Shown here one piece after another: positions 25,522 to 33,930 of a stretch of DNA of 47,096 bases. The notes beneath the pieces were generated by a model, which was not told the DNA's origin, did no database searches, and saw only the letters and a program-made list of their open reading frames with translations. The stretch covers positions 1 through 47,096 of the forward strand of contig DHSL01000027.1 in assembly GCA_002411345.1 (NCBI GenBank), given 5' to 3'. Every line of letters begins with the position of its first letter. Positions within the stretch are counted from its first letter, which is position 1. The position numbers and the translations under genes were made by a program. This DNA comes from Bacteroidales bacterium UBA5287. Lineage in GTDB: Bacteria > Bacteroidota > Bacteroidia > Bacteroidales > Dysgonomonadaceae.

Positions 25522-26958
25522 CTAATGGTTCTCTAAAAGACCGTCATTATCTAACGAGCGATTATTGAGTCCAACCATATTTTCAGGATTCACCCATTGG
25601 TCGTATTCCTCTGCTGTGAGATATTTAGATTCTATAGCAGCCTGTCTTAGTGTTTTATTTTCGTTATAAGCTATTTGAGCAATTTGGGCTGCCTTATGGT
25701 AACCTATTTTAGGATTAAGGGCAGTTACAAGCATTAAAGAATTGTCAAGATTTTCTTTTATTCTTTCATATGCCGGTTCGATACCAATTGCACAATTATT
25801 ATTAAAACTGATGCACCCTTCTCCTATAAGCCGTGCACTATGAAGGAAGTTATAGATAATCATAGGTTTAAACACATTCAACTCAAACTGACCTGATAGT
25901 CCTCCAACTGAGATAGCAACATCATTTCCTATCACCTGAGCTGCAATCATAGTTAATGCTTCGCATTGTGTTGGATTTACCTTGCCGGGCATGATGGAAG
26001 ATCCTGGTTCATTAGAGGGTATCCGTATTTCCCCTATACCACTACGAGGGCCAGAACTAAGCATACGTATATCATTGGCTATTTTCATCAGACTGACTGC
26101 TATGGCTTTGAGTGCACTATGAGATTCTACTATTGCATCATGTGTTGCTAAGGCTTCAAATTTATTTGGAGCTGTCGTAAACGGTAGTCCTGTAAGTAAA
26201 GCTATTTTCTTAGCTACATTTTCAGCATAATAACTAGGCGTATTTATCCCCGTTCCTACGGCAGTACCACCTAAGGCCAACTCGCTCAAATGATGCAATG
26301 TGTGTTTTATATTTATTAATCCATGACGAAGCTGTGCTTCATAACCACTAAATACTTGTCCTAATGTGATCGGAGTTGCATCCATGAAATGTGTGCGTCC
26401 GGTTTTTATTACATATAAATAGCGTTTGGATTTTTCGTTTAGTGTATTTCTTAGTTTTTCAATTCCGGGGATAGTTATCTCTGTAAGAATCTTGTATGCT
26501 GCAATATGCATTGCAGTTGGAAATGTATCATTGGATGATTGTGATTTATTTACATCATCATTCGGTGATAGATATTTTTTCTCATCACTCAATTTTCCTC
26601 CTGATAGTATTTGTGCTCTATTGCTTATCACCTCATTAATATTCATATTTGTCTGGGTTCCACTACCGGTCTGCCAAACAACCAATGGGAAGGAATCATC
26701 CAATTTGCCTTCTAGTATTTCATCACAGACTTTGCAAATAAGAATGCTTTTATCTTCCGCTAACACTCCTGCTTCAAAATTTGTTATGGCTGCTGCCTTT
26801 TTCAAATGCGCAAATGCATGTATGATTTCGATAGGCATTCGGTTAATATCTTGGGCTATCTTGAAATTATTAATACTTCTTTGTGTTTGCGCTCCATAAT
26901 AAGCAGATATAGGAACTTTCACTTCTCCCATTGAATCTTTTTCTATTCGGTATTGCAT
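25522..26958 (-). CDS. fumC: class II fumarate hydratase
   Basis: A 478-residue enzyme of the fumarase/aspartase superfamily that interconverts fumarate and malate without an iron-sulfur cluster. SSNDTFPTAMHIAA, TGRTHFMDATP and the signature GSSIMPGKVNPTQCEAL are visible. TQCEA after the signature favours FumC over aspartase, which usually has a different sequence there. Because FumC contains no oxygen-sensitive cluster, it fits the oxygen-stress theme of the island better than class I fumarase would. It is first in the minus-strand run fumC-lpdA-lplA-E2-E1-fldA. Confidence 0.92.
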   Translation of the reverse strand: MQYRIEKDSMGEVKVPISAYYGAQTQRSINNFKIAQDINRMPIEIIHAFAHLKKAAAITNFEAGVLAEDKSILICKVCDEILEGKLDDSFPLVVWQTGSGTQTNMNINEVISNRAQILSGGKLSDEKKYLSPNDDVNKSQSSNDTFPTAMHIAAYKILTEITIPGIEKLRNTLNEKSKRYLYVIKTGRTHFMDATPITLGQVFSGYEAQLRHGLINIKHTLHHLSELALGGTAVGTGINTPSYYAENVAKKIALLTGLPFTTAPNKFEALATHDAIVESHSALKAIAVSLMKIANDIRMLSSGPRSGIGEIRIPSNEPGSSIMPGKVNPTQCEALTMIAAQVIGNDVAISVGGLSGQFELNVFKPMIIYNFLHSARLIGEGCISFNNNCAIGIEPAYERIKENLDNSLMLVTALNPKIGYHKAAQIAQIAYNENKTLRQAAIESKYLTAEEYDQWVNPENMVGLNNRSLDNDGLLENH

Positions 26959-26995
26959 ATTCTTGTCATTTTTTTTAATAAAATATATGATATGT

Positions 26996-27014
26996 GAGCT
27001 CTATAAGGAAGAGC
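26996..27014 (+). repeat. short hairpin in the fumC leader region
   Basis: AGCTCT and AGAGCT flank the bases ATAAGGA just upstream of fumC, with TTTT following on the plus strand. It may be a weak plus-strand terminator or a leader hairpin of fumC. Confidence 0.3.
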
Positions 27015-27186
27015 TTTTGCTGCAATACATTTAAAATATATAGAAGTACTACAGTTAAATCTTTAAGGTAATCATAACGTTAGCATTATTTATTACATAA
27101 TTATATTTAACTGTTGCATTGTTATTGGATTTTACTTTGTCTGAAATTTGCATACATTCAAACTAAAGTTTACTATTTATGATTAG

Positions 27187-27411
27187 GTGTTTTGTTTTTC
27201 AAAAGACGAAAACTTGCTCATCCACAAGGTGTCACCTACTAGAACTTTTATTCTGATAACTTGTGTGTGCAGTAGAAAGGGAAAATTTACAATATCTAGC
27301 TATGTAGATAATGATGAAGTTGTGAAGTGTAGTCTTCTTCCTCTTGAGGGTATAGAAAACCTATTCAAGATTGAAGTTGAATGCTCTGGAAGAGTTGATA
27401 TCGTGTTTTAA
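27187..27411 (+). CDS. hypothetical small ORF with GTG start
   Basis: A 74-codon frame opens with GTG one base-triplet after an in-frame TAG at 27184, so it cannot extend upstream. No ribosome binding site is evident. The C-terminal half (SSYVDNDEVVKCSLLPLEGIENLF...) looks protein-like. The N-terminal half is less so. I do not recognise a family. It may be the 3' remnant of a longer gene or a chance frame in the fumC and trehalose intergenic region. Confidence 0.25.
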   Translation: MFCFSKDENLLIHKVSPTRTFILITCVCSRKGKFTISSYVDNDEVVKCSLLPLEGIENLFKIEVECSGRVDIVF

Positions 27412-27448
27412 ATCAGATTAGTATTAATACTGGTTTCGTTTGAGGCTA

Positions 27449-27580
27449 TTAAGCTTCATCACGACTTTTTCTTGCTTTCTCTTCTCTCTTTTCAGCCTTG
27501 TCTGCTCTCTTCTCTTTTAGTGTTTTCTGAGGAGCCTTTTTACCAGATTTATCGTTTTTGCTATCCTGTGATTTTGACAT
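27449..27580 (-). CDS. small Lys-rich hypothetical protein (43 aa)
   Basis: On the minus strand an ATG at 27580 opens 43 codons to TAA at 27449. The product (MSKSQDSKNDKSGKKAPQKT...) is strongly basic, with Lys, Arg and Glu dominating the second half (KEKRADKAEKREEKARK), so a charged single helix is likely. Similar very small Lys-rich proteins are common in Bacteroidetes genomes and lack an assigned function. It lies 131 bp from the OtsAB stop, with a terminator between them, so it is probably its own transcript. Confidence 0.55.
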   Translation of the reverse strand: MSKSQDSKNDKSGKKAPQKTLKEKRADKAEKREEKARKSRDEA

Positions 27581-27646
27581 GTCTTTACAATTTTAACATA
27601 TAAATATGAACATTACTAGTCCTAGCATACAAGGTATGAAAATAAA

Positions 27647-27697
27647 TTGCTGTCTTATTTAAAATCAAATAATTATGCAATTATTATAAAACAGCAA
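27647..27697 (-). terminator. terminator of the trehalose synthesis gene
   Basis: An outer stem TTGCTGT (27647-27653) with ACAGCAA (27691-27697) encloses an inner stem AATAATT (27668-27674) with AATTATT (27679-27685). On the minus strand it is followed by TTTATTTTC. It lies 14 bp after the OtsAB stop codon. Confidence 0.6.
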
Positions 27698-27710
27698 GTA
27701 ATAATCGTCT

Positions 27711-29882
27711 TTATTTTATCATTAATTTCTGAAGGAATAGAAGAGTTTGTTTTTGTGTTGGCAAATTGTAGATGGCAGCATTTGAACTCTGTCCCACCTT
27801 TATTGTAATGGCTTCTTGAGGCAATGCCATAAACATCTCTTCGTCTGTGGTATCGTCTCCTATAGCCATAATAAAATCATAATTCCCCTTGTCAATTAAT
27901 CTATTGGCTTCTGACCCTTTACTGATATCGCCGGACTTTACTTCCACTATTTTATTTCCTTTCATTATCTGAAGATTATGGCGAGCACAAGGATTGAGTA
28001 AAGCATTAATAAGTTGCGTAACTCGCAAATCGGCTAACCAAACGTCAACATTTCTATAATGCCATACAAGAGCTGTATCTTTCATCTCCAGTTTCGATTT
28101 TGGAGTTCTCTTTACTGTTTGCTTTATAATGTTAAGTATCTCTTCATCCCATTCTTGGTTCTGAGACATTTGATGCCAAATACCATCTTCTTTATAAAAA
28201 GCACCATGTTCGGCTGCTAATCCTATGGGTAAATCTCCTAACCATTTGTCTAGAGTCTGTTTGTTGCGTCCACTGCTTATTACAACATGGTTCCGTGAAT
28301 CAGAGCTCAATTCTTCCAGTATTTTGAGCAAATTGGGCGTTGGGTATGCTTGCATGGGTTCTTTATAAAATGGGGCTAAAGTCCCATCATAATCAAGAAT
28401 TATAAGTCTATTTTTAGTTTTATCGTATGCTTGTTTTATTATTTCAAAGTTGTCTTTTTCGACTATTTTCTGTTGCAATGCATCATTTTTTTCTTTTATA
28501 CTTGTCAGCTCTTCAATAAAATCTTTAGCCCATTGCTTAACTGTTTGTGTCGATATGATTTCTTGCATAGCTGCAATAGCTTCCAATTGATCAGCAATAG
28601 GCATTTCCAATGCTTGTAATATCGCTTTCTCTATTTCTTTCGTATCAGTTGGATTCACAATAATTGCATCCGATAGTTCAATGGAAGCTCCAGCCATTTC
28701 GCTCAGAATTAGTACACCAGATTCATTCTCTCTCTTGGTTGCTATATATTCTTTGGCTACTAGATTCATTCCGTCTCGAAGAGGAGTAACTAAGGCTATA
28801 TCGGCTATATGATAAAGTGCTGCCAACTCTTCTGAGTTGAATGCTTGGTAAAAATAGTATACCGGAGTCCAGTCTATACTTGAATATTTACCATTGATAG
28901 CTCCAACCTTCATATCTATTTCATTTTTCAACTCTGTATAGATATCTACATTATCACGTGAAGGAGCAACGACCATTACTAATGAGACCTGACCTAGATA
29001 TTCTGGATTATTTTCCAGAAACTCTTCGAAAGCCTTTAGGCGTATGATAATTCCCTTACTATAGTCCAACCGATCAACGGATAAAATAAGTTTGCCACTC
29101 CCAAAACTAGCTCTCAATTCTTCGGCATTCTTCTTTATGGCGGGATCTAATAAAGCGTTGTGGTACGTATCGTAGTTGATCCCCATAGGGAAAGCATCTA
29201 CATCTACTACGCGTCTGTCCATCTGTATTTCATCCAATTTACAATCCAATTTCAATACCCTATAAACTGCACTAATAAAGTGCCTCATATAACTGTGTGT
29301 ATGAAATGCGACTAAGTCAGCTCCAAGCAAACCGTTCAATAAGTCAGCTCGTTCTGGTATGCCACGAAATAATTCATAGGAAGGGAAAGGGATATGATGA
29401 AAATAACCAATACTGATATCGGATACTTGGTCCCGAATCATTTGAGGAAGTAACATCAACTGATAATCCTGTATCCATACAATATCTTCGGGCTCGATTA
29501 TCTCTAAGGCTGCTTTGCAAAATAGGGTATTTACCTCTTTGTAGGCTTCCCAATATTTATTTTCATAATGTATATAGCTGGAAAAATAATGGCAGAGTGG
29601 CCAAAGTACACTATTGCTAAATCCTTCGTAATAGTCCTCAATTTGTTCCGGAGACAAATATACCGGATGAAAATTCTGTTCTTGAAGTTGTCTATTTATT
29701 ATTTCTTTTTCATTGCCCTCTTCAAGATACATTCCAGGCCAGCCGACCCAGTGTTTATCAATTTTAGTTTCTAATGAATCGAGTCCGGTTGACAATCCAC
29801 CGGGACTAGGAATTACTTTGTGATTATTGTCGTCTCCGACTATTTTCAGAGGTAATCTGTTTGATATGATTATAAGCTTCAT
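27711..29882 (-). CDS. bifunctional trehalose-6-phosphate synthase/phosphatase (OtsA-OtsB fusion)
   Basis: A 723-residue protein with two enzymes in line. The N-terminal GT20 domain (about 1-465) has SNRLP, WVGWPG, IWIQDYQLMLLP, HIPFPSYELFR, SVDRLDYSKGI and LRDGMNLVAKEY, and makes trehalose-6-phosphate from UDP-glucose and glucose-6-phosphate. The C-terminal HAD phosphatase (about 485-723) has ILDYDGTLAPF with the two catalytic Asp residues and AIGDDTTDEEMF, and releases trehalose. Both halves look complete. Trehalose protects against osmotic and drying stress. It is divergent from the GH15 gene (187 bp between starts), a common pairing. Confidence 0.93.
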   Translation of the reverse strand: MKLIIISNRLPLKIVGDDNNHKVIPSPGGLSTGLDSLETKIDKHWVGWPGMYLEEGNEKEIINRQLQEQNFHPVYLSPEQIEDYYEGFSNSVLWPLCHYFSSYIHYENKYWEAYKEVNTLFCKAALEIIEPEDIVWIQDYQLMLLPQMIRDQVSDISIGYFHHIPFPSYELFRGIPERADLLNGLLGADLVAFHTHSYMRHFISAVYRVLKLDCKLDEIQMDRRVVDVDAFPMGINYDTYHNALLDPAIKKNAEELRASFGSGKLILSVDRLDYSKGIIIRLKAFEEFLENNPEYLGQVSLVMVVAPSRDNVDIYTELKNEIDMKVGAINGKYSSIDWTPVYYFYQAFNSEELAALYHIADIALVTPLRDGMNLVAKEYIATKRENESGVLILSEMAGASIELSDAIIVNPTDTKEIEKAILQALEMPIADQLEAIAAMQEIISTQTVKQWAKDFIEELTSIKEKNDALQQKIVEKDNFEIIKQAYDKTKNRLIILDYDGTLAPFYKEPMQAYPTPNLLKILEELSSDSRNHVVISSGRNKQTLDKWLGDLPIGLAAEHGAFYKEDGIWHQMSQNQEWDEEILNIIKQTVKRTPKSKLEMKDTALVWHYRNVDVWLADLRVTQLINALLNPCARHNLQIMKGNKIVEVKSGDISKGSEANRLIDKGNYDFIMAIGDDTTDEEMFMALPQEAITIKVGQSSNAAIYNLPTQKQTLLFLQKLMIK

Positions 29883-30069
29883 TCGTTTAATTTGGAATTT
29901 GAAAATTCTGATATATTTCTGTCAATATATATCGTTTGAGAGGCAAGAGAAGAATAGCATTCTAGATGTGAATTAATACTAAATAGTAGGAGCTAATAGT
30001 ATATTTGACTCAAACAAAGACTATATTGTATGCAATATACGCAAAAAAAATAAAAGGAGAAAATATAAT

Positions 30070-31863
30070 ATGGATAATCTAAATTACGGAGTTATAGGAA
30101 ATTGTAAATCGGCAGCTTTAATTTCGGAACAAGGAAGTATCGATTGGCTGTGCATACCTAACTTTGATTCGCCATCAGTATTTTCTAAAATTTTAGATAA
30201 AAAATCGGGTGGAAGCTTTGCTTTTATTGTGTCAGAAGATTACACCTGTTCTCAAAGGTATTTGAAAGGGACAAATATATTATGTACGCAATTTACTTCC
30301 GAGGAAGGAAGTTTCGAGATCCTTGATTTCATGCCCAGATACAGAACGTTGCAAATGGACCATTTTTTTCCTGCAGAGGTTTATCGCTACATCCGACCGC
30401 TGAAAGGTATACCCCGCTTTCGAATAAAATATGAGCCTGTAATGAACTATGCGAAAGAAATGGCTACACATCGTGAATTCCAAGACTATATAAAAACTTC
30501 ATCATGTGAGAATGTGGATGATAATGTGTATTTGTATTCGAGTCTCAATTTCGGAAGCATACTAAACTCTGAAGAAATAATTCTAGAAAAAGAGGAATAT
30601 CTAGTGCTTTCGTATGGACAAAAACTTATATCTATAGACATTGATCGAGTCTATCTGGAGTATCAGCGTACGAAGGTGTATTGGCTGAACTGGAATAATC
30701 GTTCTCGTAAATTCATCAAATATAATGATGTGATATCCCGTAGTTTATTAATCTTAAAATTGATGTCATATCAGGACTCAGGTGCTGTTATTGCTGCAGT
30801 TACCACCAGTATACCCGAAACAATAGGAGAGGTGCGTAACTGGGACTATCGTTTTTGTTGGATCAGGGATGCGTCGATGTCAATTGAAACATTATTAAAG
30901 ATGGGACATCTTTTTGCCGCCAAGCGATTTATGGGATTTGTCAAAAGAATACTGAAATCAAAAACAGATTCTTTTCAAATCATGTATGCCATTGATGGTA
31001 GCCGCACGCTTAAAGAAGAAATATTGGATCATTTACCCGGATATGAAAACTCACAGCCGGTGAGAATTGGGAATGCAGCATACAATCAGCGTCAAAATGA
31101 TTCATTAGGTTATCTGATGAATGTGATATATAATTACTACATGCATTTTCCCGGAACATTGGACGAGATAGAAGAAATGTGGGAAATAGTAAAAAACATC
31201 GTTAAAACGGTATCTGCAGAATGGAGAAATACAGATCAGAGTATCTGGGAATTTCGAAATACAGAGAAACATTTTGTGTTTTCAAAAGTGATGTGTTGGG
31301 TAGCTTTGGACAGAGCTGTAAGCATAGCTACTTTTCTAGGTAAATCTGAATACGAGTTAGAATGGAGGAATCTAGCCGACGAAATCAAGAATGATGTATT
31401 AACCAACGGATGGAATGAAGAAATACAGAGCTTCACGCAAGCCTATGATAATACAGATATGGACTCGTCTCTATTATTGATGGAGCAATATGGATTTATT
31501 GACGCTAGCGATGAGCGATTTGTGAAAACTGTGAAACGAATTAAGGAAGAATTATTTCACAAGGACCTGATGTATAGATATAAGACCAGTGACGATTTTG
31601 GTTTGCCTTCTTCATCATTTACGATATGTACATTTTGGTTGATTCGTGCTGTATTCGTTATAGGGCAGAAAGACGAAGCACAAGAGATATTTGAACAGTT
31701 ACTTACTTGTTCGAATCATCTCGGGCTATTCAGCGAAGATCTGGACTTTGATACAAAAAGACAGTTAGGTAATTTCCCTCAAGCATATTCTCACTTGGCA
31801 CTTATAAATACAGCTACGTTGTTTTCAGAAGAAAAAAGATTCTCGAAATTTGTAAGACCATGA
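30070..31863 (+). CDS. glycoside hydrolase family 15 protein (trehalase or glucoamylase type)
   Basis: A 597-residue cytosolic enzyme without a signal peptide. The N-terminal beta domain starts YGVIGNCKSAALISEQGSI and continues WLCIPNFDSPSVFSKILD. The catalytic barrel (about 230-590) has EVRNWDYRFCWIRDASM, followed by conserved helices such as NAAYNQRQNDSLGYLM. Related bacterial proteins of this length include GH15 trehalases and glucoamylases, and the substrate cannot be read from sequence. The divergent OtsAB gene makes trehalose a likely substrate (inference). A good ribosome binding site (AAAGGAG at about 30053) supports the ATG at 30070. Confidence 0.88.
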   Translation: MDNLNYGVIGNCKSAALISEQGSIDWLCIPNFDSPSVFSKILDKKSGGSFAFIVSEDYTCSQRYLKGTNILCTQFTSEEGSFEILDFMPRYRTLQMDHFFPAEVYRYIRPLKGIPRFRIKYEPVMNYAKEMATHREFQDYIKTSSCENVDDNVYLYSSLNFGSILNSEEIILEKEEYLVLSYGQKLISIDIDRVYLEYQRTKVYWLNWNNRSRKFIKYNDVISRSLLILKLMSYQDSGAVIAAVTTSIPETIGEVRNWDYRFCWIRDASMSIETLLKMGHLFAAKRFMGFVKRILKSKTDSFQIMYAIDGSRTLKEEILDHLPGYENSQPVRIGNAAYNQRQNDSLGYLMNVIYNYYMHFPGTLDEIEEMWEIVKNIVKTVSAEWRNTDQSIWEFRNTEKHFVFSKVMCWVALDRAVSIATFLGKSEYELEWRNLADEIKNDVLTNGWNEEIQSFTQAYDNTDMDSSLLLMEQYGFIDASDERFVKTVKRIKEELFHKDLMYRYKTSDDFGLPSSSFTICTFWLIRAVFVIGQKDEAQEIFEQLLTCSNHLGLFSEDLDFDTKRQLGNFPQAYSHLALINTATLFSEEKRFSKFVRP

Positions 31864-32043
31864 ATGAGAGATTAACATTATTATTTCTATTGAAATAATA
31901 ATGCACTCTTATGGACTTTTTCATGAAGTTCGCCTAGAAAAGTAGTCCTCCCTTCCATGTAATGAAAAAGTTTGCATATTTAGGGCAGGTTCCCATAATC
32001 GTACTCATTAAAGTTTCTTTCGTTCTATCTATTCTTCACTTTT
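31864..32043. other. junction between cargo and mobilisation module
   Basis: A 180-bp stretch between the GH15 stop and the mobB stop. It contains a short AT-rich inverted repeat (TTATTATTTC..GAAATAATAA at about 31877-31902) that may terminate GH15. I find no copy of the tRNA-Lys end here, which argues against a small element starting at this point. Confidence 0.45.
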
Positions 32044-33288
32044 TTATTTTCTAAATTTGTTTTTCCTCTTTCTGACCTCTTCCTCTCTTTGTTTTTCCTT
32101 AGCAAAATTCCCAGCATCGTAATCTGTACTGTGCTGCTCGAAAAATGAAGGAAATAAGGAAGTAATAAAATCCGCATCAGATTCAATTTGGTTTTCCATT
32201 GGTTCTACTTCCAAAGTAGGATTCCTATTTCTCTCGGCAAACTTTTCATGAAATACGTTTGCAGAAAACTCTTTACCCAATCGTGAGCCATTAAGAATCG
32301 TCTTGTTTTGATAATTTATAAAGCTAACGCCATAGATTCGCCCATCTTCATTCTGCCGGAATATCGGCTCTATGTTTTTCTCTTTCAACAGCAAGCAGAA
32401 CTCATCTATTGACCCTGATTGCAGTATCGCTTTTGTTAGTATGGGTTTGAGGCATTCTTTTGTCTTGTTGTCTTGTATTTGCTGCTTCGACTTCTCGAAG
32501 TGCTTTTCCAAAGCTTGCATACTCTGAACTTTTCCATAGAGTGAAGACTTAAAAGGAGTACCGATCTTTTCTTTTATCATTGTTACTGGATTATCTGTTA
32601 AAGCTGAATACACAAGCCCATGATAAGGTTTGCTGTTTTTCAAGCCTTTGACTTCTTCCACACTTACATTCATCTTTTCTAAAAGTGTTCGAAATTCGCC
32701 AACGGATTGAAATTTGTAGTTATTCAATATAGCTTTAGCGATATTACCCACTTGTTGTTTTACATTGCCTTCTTTGTAATTGAGCAGTTTAATAGGGATG
32801 TTGTTGACTTGCTGTTCCTGCTTAGTTGCCGGATGAAGATTGAACTCTTTCTCTATTTGCCTACATATTTTCATCGAACGCATATTCTCAAAGTTGGAAT
32901 CCAACTTCTTGCCTGTTTCATCTACTCGGATAGATACAATATGTAAATGAGTTCTTGAGATATCCGTATGCTTAAACACTACATAAGGCTGATTGCCGTA
33001 CCCCATATCTACCATATAGCGGTCAGCTATATCTTTGTGCTGTTCATTAGTGAGTGCGTCTTTTGGACTCGGATTTAACGACACATGGAAGATCGGCTTT
33101 TCGGTTCTTTTATTCGCTATCAGGTAAGGCTCAAAAGATTTGATTGTCGTCTGCATGGAGAATGAACCGTCTGTTCTTTCATATACGTTTTTAGAAGAAA
33201 GCAGTTTTGCTTCCTCCTTATCTACTTTATTTTTGTTGTACAAAAGTGTACCAAAGAGGGATGTATTCGAGCTTATTTTTGCAACCAT
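32044..33288 (-). CDS. mobB: MobB-type relaxase (mobilization nuclease)
   Basis: A 414-residue relaxase of the MobA/VirD2 type found on Bacteroides mobilizable elements. The metal-binding histidine motif is H107...H114, H116 (KHTDISRTHLHIVSIRVDE). The N-terminus MVAKISSNTSLFGTLLYN contains the candidate catalytic Tyr (Y17), and IFHVSLNPSP (about 66-75) is also typical. It would nick oriT and stay on the 5' end of the transferred strand. The C-terminal third is charged and variable. Its start overlaps the mobA stop by 16 bp. No coupling protein or pore gene is present, so it depends on another element. Confidence 0.88.
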   Translation of the reverse strand: MVAKISSNTSLFGTLLYNKNKVDKEEAKLLSSKNVYERTDGSFSMQTTIKSFEPYLIANKRTEKPIFHVSLNPSPKDALTNEQHKDIADRYMVDMGYGNQPYVVFKHTDISRTHLHIVSIRVDETGKKLDSNFENMRSMKICRQIEKEFNLHPATKQEQQVNNIPIKLLNYKEGNVKQQVGNIAKAILNNYKFQSVGEFRTLLEKMNVSVEEVKGLKNSKPYHGLVYSALTDNPVTMIKEKIGTPFKSSLYGKVQSMQALEKHFEKSKQQIQDNKTKECLKPILTKAILQSGSIDEFCLLLKEKNIEPIFRQNEDGRIYGVSFINYQNKTILNGSRLGKEFSANVFHEKFAERNRNPTLEVEPMENQIESDADFITSLFPSFFEQHSTDYDAGNFAKEKQREEEVRKRKNKFRK

Positions 33289-33710
33289 TTTGCCTCCAGT
33301 ATTTGTAGCTGTTGTTCTATTTCTTTGTAGGTGTGTACCAGCTCGATCATGGCTTTCTCCAGTTTGTAGAGATAAGCCAATGCTTTTCGTTCACCTAATT
33401 GTTCTTTTAGCAAGCGTAAAACCTGATTGTAATTATTCCCGACTCCTCTCATTTGACTCCTGATTTGAGATAATTTGATGACATAATCACTGATTTTTTT
33501 GTCAACCTCTATAATCTTCAAGGGAGTATTCAGAACTTTATCTTTGATAAAATGGCCTCTGTATTTGAAGCCTGATAAGTCGAACAAGGTTTCAAATTTG
33601 CAGTGATCCGTTTCGTTCAAACGGATATCATAGCGGTAGATGGCTGGGGTAGCCTTGGGTTTCCTGCCAGCTTTGGACTTTCGTCCGGTATTCTGTTTTT
33701 CTTTTTTCAT
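33273..33710 (-). CDS. mobA: MobA-type relaxosome accessory protein
   Basis: A 145-residue basic protein. Its N-terminus is Lys- and Gly-rich (KSKAGRKPKATP), followed by a ribbon-helix-helix-like part (YRYDIRLNETDHCKFETLFDLSGF) and a helical tail (LSQIRSQMRGVGNNYNQVLRLL). The GVGNNYNQ stretch is a hallmark of the MobC-like accessory proteins that bind oriT beside the relaxase. The order mobA then mobB, with overlap, is that of Bacteroides mobilizable transposons. Confidence 0.85.
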   Translation of the reverse strand: MKKEKQNTGRKSKAGRKPKATPAIYRYDIRLNETDHCKFETLFDLSGFKYRGHFIKDKVLNTPLKIIEVDKKISDYVIKLSQIRSQMRGVGNNYNQVLRLLKEQLGERKALAYLYKLEKAMIELVHTYKEIEQQLQILEAKWLQK

Positions 33711-33801
33711 TGTGAAAAGTCTTTAAGTTTTTATTCTATAGAAAACTTATCATTCGGACGGCGACTTGGGAGCTGTCCTTCCCCGAATCGGCAGATGAGT
33801 G

Positions 33802-33897
33802 GGCGAGTTATTTTGAGTGGCTGGAATTTATTTCCGGTGGCTCAAAATACAACTCGCCTTAGACCAGTGTCTAAGAAAATCCGCTGTAAGGCGGATT
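33802..33897. other. candidate oriT: three consecutive hairpins upstream of mobA
   Basis: Three inverted repeats lie 90-190 bp upstream of the mobA start: GGCGAGTTATTTTGAG at 33802-33817 with 33841-33858 (one 2-base bulge), CTTAGAC with GTCTAAG (33858-33864 and 33869-33875, perfect, 4-base loop), and AATCCGC with GCGGATT (33878-33884 and 33891-33897). This is noncoding, more GC-rich than its surroundings, and in the usual place for oriT. The nick site is not identified. They could also be terminators or autoregulatory sites for mobA. Confidence 0.55.
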
Positions 33898-33930
33898 CAT
33901 TAAATGTAGAGATTGAGTCGCACATAACAA

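Noticed and set aside
31864..32043. Left end of a small 5-kb mobile element at the mobB side
   Set aside because: I looked for a copy of the tRNA-Lys end here and found none; the only matching copy is at 6941.
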